From the NCBI RefSeq assembly GCF_023716865.1, contig NZ_CP092417.1:4938001-5002000 (forward strand): a DNA stretch of 64,000 nt. Reading direction: 5' to 3'. The notes beneath the pieces are model-generated. The model worked only from the letters and a program-made list of their open reading frames with translations. It was not told the origin of the DNA and did no database searches. Position numbers and translations under genes: made by a program. Positions 43,487-54,154 of this stretch are shown here, piece after piece. This DNA comes from Endozoicomonas sp. SCSIO W0465. GTDB taxonomy: Bacteria > Pseudomonadota > Gammaproteobacteria > Pseudomonadales > Endozoicomonadaceae. Position 1 is the first letter of the stretch. Each line of letters starts with the position of its first letter.

Positions 43487-46470
43487 TTATAAAGCTTCAG
43501 AGTTATCGTCAGAGATTGCTATAGGCGCTCGTGCTGCCTGCCAGTATTGTTCTCCATAATCAATCCAAAGAATTTCATTAGCGGGTATGGATTTTATCGC
43601 GATAATAAACACCATCCACTGGCCTTGCTGATTCCTGTGCCTCAGGAACGAAACATTTTGTTCCGGGGAATTTTTTTCCTTATCAGAGTAAGTACTAAAA
43701 GCATTGATCAATGACGTTATATTCCCCTGTCTGTACGCTGAGATGAAAACACCATGAGCAGGAGCGAAGCTATAGCTGTCAATATTGGCCAATGCAGCAC
43801 CCATGACACGTGCTCTCTGTTGGTATGTGTTATCATGGTATTGCTTACCTGCATAATGACCCAGCAGCTCCCATTGCAAAATATCTCTGCTGGCGACAAC
43901 CTCTTCCTGACCTTTTAACTCACTAAAGATCGATCCATCGTGTTTTTGAACGGACATTCGCTCTTGTAAATACTGCGCTCTTTGCTTGTCATCCAGATCT
44001 TGATACCTGGCTATAGACTCATGAATGCTTTTTCTGATCGTTCTATCGTTTGGGATGTCGCTCTGACTGAAGAAGGTTGTTTGTCTTTGCCTGCTGTCAC
44101 CGACTTCCCTCTTGACGGACGGTTCTGCCACCCATAATGGAGCCAGGTCATTAATACGATGAGGTAACGAGATGACATCAGTTGCCTCTTCTTTTATAAC
44201 AATTATCTCATCGTCCTGAGTGTTTTCGGACATCCGCTTCAGGATGGCTTTAACTTTCGCCTTTTCCGGTAAGCCTTTGCCATGACACATGGAGGATATG
44301 CTGGAAATCAGTACCCGGTTAAGCGGCTTGCCCTTGACAGCCTCATCAATGCCCTGCCATCCCTCTTTCAGGCAGCCCAGCTTCAGAAAGGCTTCCACTT
44401 TCGCCTTTGCCGGTAAGCCTTTGCCATTACACATGGAAGAAATGTGAGTAACCAGTCTCCGGTCAATCGGCTGGTCCTTGACGGCCTCATCAATGCCCTG
44501 CCATCCGTCTTTCAGGCAGCCCAGCTTCAGGAAGGCTTCCACTTTCGCCTTTTCCGGTAAGCCTTTGCCATTACACATGGAGGAAATGCTGGTGACCAGT
44601 GACCAATCAAGCGGCTGGTCCCTGACTGCCTCATCAATACCCTGCCATCCCCGTTTCAGGCAGCCCAGCTTCAGGAAGGCTTCCACTTTCGCCTTTTCCG
44701 GTAAGCCTTTGCTATGCCACATGGAGGAAATGTGGGTGACCAGCGCCCGGTCGAGCGGCTGGTCCCTAACGGCCTCATCAATGCCCTGCCATTCCTCTTT
44801 CAAGCAACCCAACTTCAGAAAGGCTTCCATTTTCGCCTTTTCCGGTAAGCCTTTGCCATGACACATGGAGGATATGTGGGTGACCAGTACCCGGTCGAGC
44901 GGCTGGTCCCTAACGGCCTCATCAATGCCCTGCCACCCTCTCTTAAGCAGCACAGCTTCAGGAAGGTTTCCACTTTCGCCTTTTCCGGTAAGCCTTTGCC
45001 GTTACACATGGAAGAAATGTGAGTGACCAGCGCCCGGTCGAGCGCGGTCCTTAACGGCCTCATCAATGCCCTCCATCCCTCTTTCAGGCAGACAAGCCTC
45101 AGAAAAGCTTCCACTTTCGCCCTTTCCGGTAAGCCTTTGCCATTACACATGGAGGAAATGTGAGTGACCAGCGCCCAGTCGAGCGGCTGGTCCTTAACGG
45201 CCTCATCAATACCCTGCCATCCCTCTTTCAGGCAACCCAGCTTCAGGAAGGCTTCCACTTTCGCCTTTTCTGGTAAGCCTCTACCAGCAGACATAGAGGA
45301 AATATGAGTGACCAGTACCCGGTTGAGCGGCTTGTCCTTAACGGCCTCATCAATCCCCTGCCATCCCTCTTTCAGGCAGCCCAGCTTCAGGAAAGCCTCC
45401 ACTTTCGCATTTTCCGGTAAGCCTTTGCCATGACACATGGAGGAAATGTGAGTAACCAGTGCCCGGTCGAGCGGCTGGTCCTTAACGGCCTCATCCATAC
45501 CCTGCCATCCCTCTTTCAGGCAGCCCAGCTTCAGGAAGGCTTCCACGTCCGCCTTTTCTGGTAAGCCTCTACCATTACACATGGAGGAAATGTGAGTGAC
45601 TAGTGCCCGGTCGAGCGGCTGGTCCTTAACGGCCTCATCAATACCCTGCCATCCCTCTTTCAGGCAGCCCAGCTTCAGAAAAGCTTCCACTTTCGCCTTT
45701 TCCGGTAAGCCTTTGCCATTACACATGGAGGAAATCTGCTTTAAAAACGGGCTGGCAGCAATGGCTGCTACATCCCCATCGTCCATGTGCGTTAACAGGG
45801 TTACACTGTTCTTGCCATGTAGCATGCTGGTTAAACAGCCAGAGTTGTTCATTGTTGTGCTCACAGCTGAAAAAAACACATTGGCTTTTTGAAAATACCC
45901 CGAACACGTTTGATGTTCGGTAACCATATTGAATCGCTCAAGTTTTGAAAAGAGAGTCGGTAGGGGTGGGTTGCCTCTATTCATGGATAGCTGAATACCC
46001 CTTTGCTCAAGCGTTTTCAGTAGTGTGCTGACGTTGGAAAGTACGGTTTTGACGCCCGGGTGACTCCGGTATGGCATGATTTGATGTTGATGAATAACAC
46101 TAAACTTTGCGATGATTTCGCTGTAATCCGGGTCAATGTCCATCGGCTGTGGGTGCACAATAACCGCAGGGCGTGAGGCACTGACTTCATGCCCCATCAT
46201 TGGTAACGTTGAGTCCCGCCCAGTTGATGCCAATGTACCATTCTGTCCGGTATCCAAACGTTGCCGACACCTGCGTTTTTTTGCAGGCTGTTTCGTTTCA
46301 CATAACCAGGGTCTGAAAGCCTCTTGAGTTCGCCTGTTTTCCCTGTCAACGGGTTGAACCCTATGCCCCGAGAAGTAGCGCTTTCTGTTGTTGTCCGGTA
46401 ATGGTTCCATAGCAGCAACGGTAGCAGTGGAAGTAATAACAACAGAGTGGTTTGATGCGGGTGTTGACAT
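43487..46470 (-). pseudogene. G11: repeat-SET family gene with a frameshift, near-duplicate of G5
   Basis: This member starts at 46470. Within repeat 6 a 2-nt loss near 45042 and a 1-nt loss near 45072 cancel, replacing about 15 residues by RALMRPLRTA. A further 1-nt loss near 44935-44941 (GCCACCCTCTC for GCCACCCCTCTC in G5) shifts the frame, and the rest reads on to 43487 in another frame. Corrected, it has about 995 residues, 10 repeats and a complete SET segment. Repeat variants and pre-repeat text (MNNSGCLTSMLHGKNS) match G5 almost exactly; G5 lacks these deletions, so they arose after the duplication or are errors. It shows what G5 looked like before its two insertions. Confidence 0.87.
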
Positions 46471-46683
46471 AAGGGATACAATTATTTTTATTTGATCGGT
46501 CAGTTTATGCCTTCATAGCACGTTGATAATGACCAGATAAAACCGACATAGTTCAACGAACTTCATGGGCATTCAGCAGGCTGAAAATATAAGGAAACAG
46601 TAGTACAAAATACAGTCCCTGCCGGTATGGATTTATAGATCAAGTCGATCAGACAGTGTATATAGCTTCAAATGGTCAACTAC

Positions 46684-49600
46684 TTATAAAGCTTCAGAGT
46701 TATCGTCAGAGATTGCTATAGGCGTTCGTGCTGCCTGCCAGTATTGCTCCCCATAATCAATCCAAAGGCTTTCATTAGCGGGTATGGGTTTTATCGCGAT
46801 AATAAACACCATCCACTGACCTTGCTGATTCCTGTGCCTCAGGAATGAAACATTTTGTTCCGGGGAATTTTTTTCCTTATCAGAGTAAGTACTAAAAGCA
46901 TTGATCAACGACGTTATATTTCCCTGTCTGGTACCCTGATGAAAACACCATGAGCAGGAGTGAAGCTATAGCGGTCAATATTTGCCAATCCAGCACCCAT
47001 GACACGTGCTCCCTGTTGGTATGTGTTGTCATGGTATTGCTTACCTGCGTAATGCCCCAGCAGCTCCCATTGCGAAATATCCCTGCTGGCGAACACCTCT
47101 CCTGACCTTTTAACTCACTAAAGATCGATCCATCGTGTTTTTGAACGGACATTCGCTCTTGTAAATACTGCTCTTTGCTCGTCATCCAGATCTTGATACC
47201 TGGCTATGGACTCATTAATGCTTTTTCTGATCGATCTATCATTTGGTATGTCGATCTGACTGAAGAAGGTTGCTTGTTTTTGCCTGCTGTCACCGACTTC
47301 CCTTTTGACGGACGGTTCTGCCACCCATAATGGAGCCAGGTCATTAATACGATGAGGTAACGAGATTAAATCAGTTGCCTCTTCTTTTATAACAATTATC
47401 TCATCGTCCTGAGTGTTTGCGGATCGCTGCTTCAGAAATGCTTCTACTGTCGTTTTTTTCGGTATACCTTTACCATTATAAAAGGAGGAAATGCTAGTGA
47501 TCAGTGCCCAGTTAAGCGGCTGGTCCTGAACGGCCTCGTCATCGCCCTGCCATCCCTCTTTCAGGCAGCCCAGCTTCAGGAAAGGCTTCCACTTTTGCCT
47601 TTTCCGGAAAGCCTTTGCCATGACACATGGAGGAAATGTGGGTAACCAGTGCCCGGTCGATCGGCTTGTCCTTAACAGCCTCGTAGTCGCCCTGCCATCC
47701 CTCTTTCAGGCAGCCTAACTTCATGAAGGCTTCCACTTTCGCCTTTTCCGGTAAGCCTTTGCCAGACATCATAGAGGAAATATTGGTAACCAGAGCCCGA
47801 TCGATCAGCTTATCCTTAACGGCCTCATCATTGCCCTGCCATCCTTTTTTCAGGCAGCCCAGCTTCAGGAAGGCTTCCACTTTCACCTTTTCTGGTAAGC
47901 CTTTGCAATGGCACATAGAGGAAATGTGAGTGACCAGTGCCCGGTCGAGCGGCTTGTCTTTAACGGCCTCATCAATGCCCTGCCATCCCTCTTTCAGGCA
48001 GCCCAGCTTCAGGAAGACTTCAACTTTCGCCTTTTCCGGTAAGCCTTTGCCATGACGCATGGAGGAAATGTTGGTGACCAGTGCCCGGTCGAGGGCCTTG
48101 TCTTTAACGGCCTCATCAATACCCTGCCATCCCTTCTTCAGGCAGGCCAGCTTCAGGAAGGCTTCCACTTTTGCCTTTTCCGGTAAGCCTTACCAGAAGA
48201 CATGGAGGAAATATGGTGACCAGTGCCGGTCGAGCGGCTGGTCCTTAACGGCCTCATCAATGCCCTGCCATCCCACTTTCAGGCAGCCAGCTTCAGGAAG
48301 GCTTCCACTTTCGCCTTTTCTGGTAAGCCTTACCAGAAGACATGAGGAATATTGTGACCAATGCCCGATCGACGGCTTATCCTTAACGCCTCATCATTGC
48401 CCTGCCATCCCTCTTTCAAGCACCCCAGCTTCAGGAAGGCTTCCACTTTCGCCTTTTCCGGTAAGCCTTTGCCATTACACATGGAGAAATGTGAGTACCA
48501 GTCCCGGTCGACGGCTGGTCCTTGACGGCCTCATCAATGCCCTGCCATCCGCTTTCAGCAGCCCAGCTTCAGGAAGCTTCCACTTTCGCTTTTCCGGTAA
48601 GCCTTTGCCATTACACATGGAAGAAATATGGATGAGCAGTGCCCGGTCGAGGGGCTGGTCCTTAACGGCCTCATCAACGCCCTGCCATCCCTCTTTCAGG
48701 CAGCCCAGCTTCAGGAAGGCTTCCATTTTGCCTTTTCCGGTAAGCCTTTGCCAGACATGGAGGAAATGTGTGACCAGTGCCGGTCGAGCGGCTGTCCTTA
48801 ACGGCCTCATCAATGCCCTGCCATCCCTCTTTCAGGCAGCCCAGCTTCAGGAAGCTTCCATTTTCGCCTTTTCCGGTAAGCCTTTACCAAAAAACATGGA
48901 GGAAATATGGCTGACCAATGCCCGGTCGATCGGCTGGTCCTTAACGGCCTCATCAATGCCCTGCCATCCCTCTTTCAAGCAGCCCAGCTTCAGAAAGGCT
49001 TCTACTTTTGCCTTCTCCGGTAAGCCTTTGCCATGACACATGGAGGAAATGTTGGCGACCAGTGACCGGTCGAGTGGCTGATCCTTAACGGCCCCATCGA
49101 TGCCCTGCCATCCCACTTTCAGGCAGCCCATCTCCAGGAAGGCTTCTATTTTTGACTTTTCCGGTAAGCCTTTGCAATGACACATGGAGGAAATCTGCTT
49201 TAAAAACGGACTGGCAGCAATGGCTGCTACATCTCCATCGTCCATGTTCGTTAACAGGGTTACGCTGTTCTTGCTATGTAGCGTGCTGGTTAAACTACCA
49301 GTGTTGTTCACTGTTTTGCCCACTGCCGAAAAGAACACATTGGCTTTTTGAAAATACCCTGAACAAGTTTGATGTTCGGTAACCATATTGAATGGCTTAA
49401 GTTTTGCAAAGAGAGTCGGCAGGGGAGGGTTGCCTCTATTCATGGATAGCTGAATACCCCTTTGCTCCAGCGTTTTCAGTAGTGTGCTGACGTTGGAAAG
49501 TACGGTTTTGACGCCCGGGTGACTCAGGGATGGCATGATTTGATGTTGATGAGTGACACTAAACTTTGCGATTATTTCACTGTAATCCGGGTCAATGTCC

Positions 49601-49932
49601 ATCGGCTGTGGGTGGACGATAACCACAGGGCGTGAGGCACTGACTTCATGTCCCATCATTGGAAACGTTGAGTCCCGCCCGGTTGATGCTGATGTACCAT
49701 TCTGTCCGGTATCCACACGTTGCCCACACCTGCGTTTTTTTGCAGGCTGTTTCGTTTCACATAACCGGGGTCTGAAAACCTCTTGAGTTCGCCTGTTTTC
49801 CCTGTCAACGGGTTGAACCCTATGTCCCGAGAAATAGCGCTTTCTGTTGTTGCCGCCCGGTAATGGTTCAGTTGCAGCAACGGTAGCAGTGGAAGTGGTG
49901 GCAACAGAGTGGTTTGATGCGGGTGTTGACAT
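46684..49932 (-). pseudogene. G12: repeat-SET family gene with many small indels
   Basis: The N-terminus from 49932 is intact (PAKKRRCGQR patch, pre-repeat region, two clean repeats starting CHC and CHG). Between about 48185 and 48860, single bases are missing again and again relative to paralogs (for example CATGAGGAAT for CATGGAGGAAAT), so no frame survives. From 48168 to 47539 the frame is good again. Further small indels lie near 47580, at 47170 and at 46925-47100 inside the SET region. About 12 repeats can be recognised. The uneven clustering of 1-nt losses in short runs looks more like poor consensus quality than decay, so the true coding status is unknown. Confidence 0.8.
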
Positions 49933-50141
49933 AGGAGGTACAATTATTTTTGTTTGATCGGCCAGTTTATGCCTTCATAGCACGTTGATAATGACCAGAT
50001 AAACCCGAGATAGTTCAACGAACTTCATGGGCATTCAGCAAGCTGAAAATATAAGGAAACAGTAGTACAAAATACAGTTCCTGCAGGTATGGATTTATCA
50101 AGTCGATCAGACAGTTTATATAATTTCAAATGGTCAATTAC

Positions 50142-53100
50142 TTATAAAGCTTCAGAGTTATCATCAGAGATTTCTATAGGTGCTCGTGCTGCCTGCCAGT
50201 ATTGTTCCCCATAATCAATCCACAGGCTTTCATTCGCGGGTATGGATTTTATCGCGATAATAAACACCATCCACTGGCCTTGCTGATTCCTGTGCCTCAG
50301 GAACGAAACATTTTGTTCCGGGGAATTTTTTTCCTTATCAGAGTAAGTACTAAAAGCATTGATCAATGACGTTATATTCCCCTGTCTGTACGCTGAGATG
50401 AAAACACCATGAGCAGGAGCGAAGCTATAGCTGTCAATATTGGCCAATGCAGCACCCATGACACGTGCTCTCTGTTGGTATGTGTTATCATGGTATTGCT
50501 TACCTGCATAATGACCTAGCAGCTCCCATTGCAAAATATCCCTGCTGGCGACAACCTCTTCCTGACCTTTTAACTCACTAAAGATCGATCCATCGTGTTT
50601 TTGAACGGACATTCGCTCTTGTAAATACTGCGCTCTTTGCTTGTCATCCAGAGCTTGATACCTGGCTATGGACTCATTAATGCTTTTTCTGATTGATCTG
50701 TCGTTTGGTATGTCGATCTGACTGAAGAAGGTTGTTTGTCTTTGCCTGCTGTCACCAACTTCCCTTTTGACGGACGGTTCTGCCATCCATAATGGCGCCT
50801 GGTCGTTGATACGATGAGGTAATGACATTAAATCTGTTGCCTCTTCTTTTATAAAAATTATCTCATCGTCCCGGTGTTTCCTGATCGCTGCTTCAGGATG
50901 GCTTTAACTTTCGCCTTTTCCGGTAAGCCTTTGCCATGAAACATAGAAGAAATGTGGGTGAGCAGTGCCCGGTTAAGCGGCTGGTCCTGACGGCCTGGTC
51001 ATCGCCCTGCCATCCCTCTTTCAGGCAGTCCAGCTTCAGGAAGGCTTCCACTTTCGCCTTTTCCGGTAAGCCTTTGCCATGACACATAGAAGAAATGTGG
51101 GTGAGCAGTGCCCGGTTGAGCGGCTGGTCCTTAACGGCCTGGTCATCGCCCAGCCATCCCTCTTTCAGGCAGTCCAGCTTCAGGAAAGCTTCCACTTTCG
51201 CTTTTTCCGGTAAGCCTTTGCAAGACATCATGGAGGAAATACTGGTGACCAATACCCGGTCGAGCGGCTGGTCCTTAACAGCCTCGTCATCGCCCTGCCA
51301 ACCCGCTTTCAGGCAGTCCAGTTTCAGGAAGGCTTCCAATTTCGCCTTTTCCGGAAACCCTTTGCCTGACATCATAGAGGAAATGCTGGCGATCAGTGTC
51401 TGGTCGAGCGTCATCTCCTTAACGTCCTCATCAATGCCCTGCCATCCCTTTTTCAGGCAGCCCAACTTCAGGAAGGCTTCCACTTTCGCCTTTTCCGGTA
51501 AGCCTTTACCATTACACATGGAGGAAATGTGGGTGACCAGTGCCCGATCAAGCGGCTGATCCTTAACGCCCTCATCACTGCCCTGCCATCCCTGTTTCAG
51601 GCAGCCCAGCTTGAGAAAAGCATCAACTTTTGCCTTTTCCGGTAAACCTTTGCCATTACACATGGAGGAAATGTGGGTGATCAGCACCCGATCAATCGGC
51701 TGGTCCTTAACGACCTCATCAATGCCCTGCCATCCCACTTTCAGGCAGCCCAGCTTCAGGAAAGCTTCCACTTTCACCTTTTCCGGTAAGCCTTTACCAG
51801 AAGACATGGAAGAAATGTTGGTGACCAGTGCCCGATCGAGCGGCCTGTCCTTAACGGCCTCATCAATGCCCTGCCATCCCTCTTTCAGACAGCCCAGCTT
51901 CAGGAAAGCTTCCACTTTCGCCTTTTCCGGTAAGCCTTTGCCATTACACATGGAAGAAATGTGAGTGACCAGTGCCCAGTCGAGCGGTTTGTCCTTAACG
52001 GCTTTATCATTGCCCTGCCATCCCTTTTTCAGGCAGCCCAGCTTCAGGAAGGTTTCCACTGTTGCCTTTTCCGGAAAGCCTTTGCCATGACACATGGAGG
52101 AAATGTTGGCGACCAGTGACCGGTCGAGTGGCTGATCCTTAACGGCCTCATCGATGCCCTGCCATCCCGCTTTCAGGCAGCCCAGCGTCAGGAAGGCTTC
52201 CACTTTCGCCTTTTCCGGTAAGCCTTTGCAGTTACACATGGAGGAAATGTGGGTGACCAGTGCCTGATTGAGGGGCTGGTCCTTAACGGCCTCATCAATG
52301 CCCTGCCATCCCTCTTTCAGGCAGCCCAGCTTGAGAAAAGCTTCTACTTTCGCCTGTTCCGGTAAACCTTTGCTATTACACATGGAGGAAATGTGGGTGA
52401 TCAGCGCCCGGTCGAGCGGCTGGTCCTTAACGGCCTCATCAATGCCCTGCCATCCCTTTTTCAGACAGCCCAGCGTCAGGAAAGCTTCCACTTTCGCCTT
52501 TTCCGGTAAGCCTTTGCCATGACACATAGAAGAAATATGGGTGAGCAGTGCCCGGTTGAGCGGCTGATCCTTAACGGCCTGGTCATCGCCCAGCCATCCC
52601 TCTTTCAGGCAGTCCAGCTTCAGGAAAGCTTCCACTTTCGCTTTTTCCGGTAAGCCTTTGCAAGACATCATGGAGGAAATACTGGTGACCAATACCCGGT
52701 CGAGCGGCTGGTCCTTAACAGCCTCGTCATCGCCCTGCCAACCCGCTTTCAGGCAGTCCAGTTTCAGGAAGGCTTCCAATTTCGCCTTTTCCGGAAACCC
52801 TTTGCCTGACATCATAGAGGAAATGCTGGCGACCAGTGCCCGATCGAGCGGCCTGTCCTTAACGGCCTCATCAATGCCCTGCCATCCCTCTTTCAGACAG
52901 CCCAATTTCAGGAAGGCTTTCACTTTCGCCTTTTCCGGCAAGCCTTTGCCATGGCACATGGAGGAAATGTGGGCGACCAGTGTCCGGTCGAGCAACTGGT
53001 CCTTAACGGCCTCATCGATGCCCTGCCATCCCGCTTTCAGGCAGTCCAGCTTCAGGAAGGCTTCTACTTTCGCCTTTTCCGGTAAGCCTTTGCCATTACA

Positions 53101-53844
53101 CATGGAGGAAATCTGCTTTAAAAACGGGCTGGCAGCAATAGATGCTACATCTGCATCTTCCATGGCAGTAAACAGGGTTACATTGTCCTTGCTATTCATC
53201 ATACTGGTTAAACTTCCAGTGTTGTTTATTGTTTTGCTCACAGCTGAAAAAAACACATTGGCTTTTTGAAAATACCCCGAACAAGTTTGATGTTCGGTAG
53301 CAATATTGAATCGCTCAAGTTTTGCAAAGAGCGTCGGTAGGGGTGGGTTGCCTCTATTCATGGATAGCTGAATACCCCTTTGCTCAAGCGTTTTCAGTAG
53401 TGTGCTGACGTTGGAAAGTACGGTTTTGACGCCCGGGTGACTCCGGTATGGCATGATTTGATGTTGATGAGTAACGCTAAACTTTGCGATGATTTCGCGG
53501 TAATCCGGGTCAATGTCCATCGGCTGTGGGTGAACAATAACCGCAGGGCGTGAGGCACTGACTTCATGCCCCATCATTGGTAACGTTGAATCCCGCCCGG
53601 TTGATGCTGATGAGCCATTTTTTTCGGTATCCACACGTTGCCGACACCTGCGTTTTTTTGCAGGCTGTTTCGATTGGCAAACCCCGAGCCTGACAGCCTC
53701 TTGAGCTGGCCTGTTTTTATCAACGGGTTGAATCCTGTGTCCCGAGAAATAGCGCTTTCTGTTGTTGCCGCCAGGTAATGGTTCAGCAGCAACGGTAGTA
53801 GTGGAAGTGGTGGCAACAGAGTGGTTTGATACGGGTGTTGACAT
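50142..53844 (-). pseudogene. G13: repeat-SET family gene with two 1-nt losses before the SET domain
   Basis: The frame is open from the ATG at 53844 for 983 codons, through PAKKRRCRQR and 15 repeats. A 1-nt loss near 50988-50991 (TCCTGACGG for TCCTGAACGG) ends the repeat frame. A second loss near 50870-50880, beside IIFIKEE, precedes the SET frame that runs from 50828 to 50142. Correcting both gives about 1234 residues. Repeats 3-5 and 13-15 are copies of one another, spaced exactly ten units apart. The C-terminus reads APIEISDDNSEAL and the SET domain is otherwise complete. The upstream spacer is short and has received a 192-bp insertion. Confidence 0.87.
51110..51392 (-). repeat. Two-unit tract duplicated within G13, second copy at 52550-52832
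   Basis: The tract containing the MSC and MSG repeat variants (GCAAGACATCATGGAGG..., CCTGACATCATAGAGG...) occurs twice with essentially identical bases. The offset is 1440 bp, exactly ten 144-bp units. It shows recent transfer of whole repeat modules within one gene. Confidence 0.8.
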
Positions 53845-53959
53845 AGGAGGTACAATTATTTTTATTTGATCGGTCAGTTTATGCCTTCATAGCACGTTGA
53901 TAATGACCAGATAAACCCGAGATAGTTCAACTAACTTCATGGGCATGGTCAACTACCTA

Positions 53960-54151
53960 GTTCTCGTCCAAAAACTCTGCAGCCTATGCGTGCCAAGGCT
54001 TAGAGGGAAAAAATCAAGTTTTGTTTTGACGCCTTTTTCAAACCAGTTTTCGGGGGCTACAGCGGAGTTGATGTGATTTTCCTGTAAATTCAGAGCACGT
54101 CAAATCTCTGTAGGCTACGTGGCCCAAGGGCTATAGTTTTTGGATGGGAAC
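53960..54151. mobile_element. MITE-like 192-bp element at the 3' end of G14
   Basis: This stretch does not occur in any other spacer of the window. Its ends are imperfect inverted repeats of about 17 bp (GTTCTCGTCCAAAAACT on the left and GTTCCCATCCAAAAACT read inward from the right). The direct repeat TACCTA lies at 53954-53959 and 54152-54157. It has no coding capacity and would need a transposase from elsewhere. The right target copy overlaps the stop codon of G14, which is TAG here instead of the usual TAA. Confidence 0.7.
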
Positions 54152-54154
54152 TAC

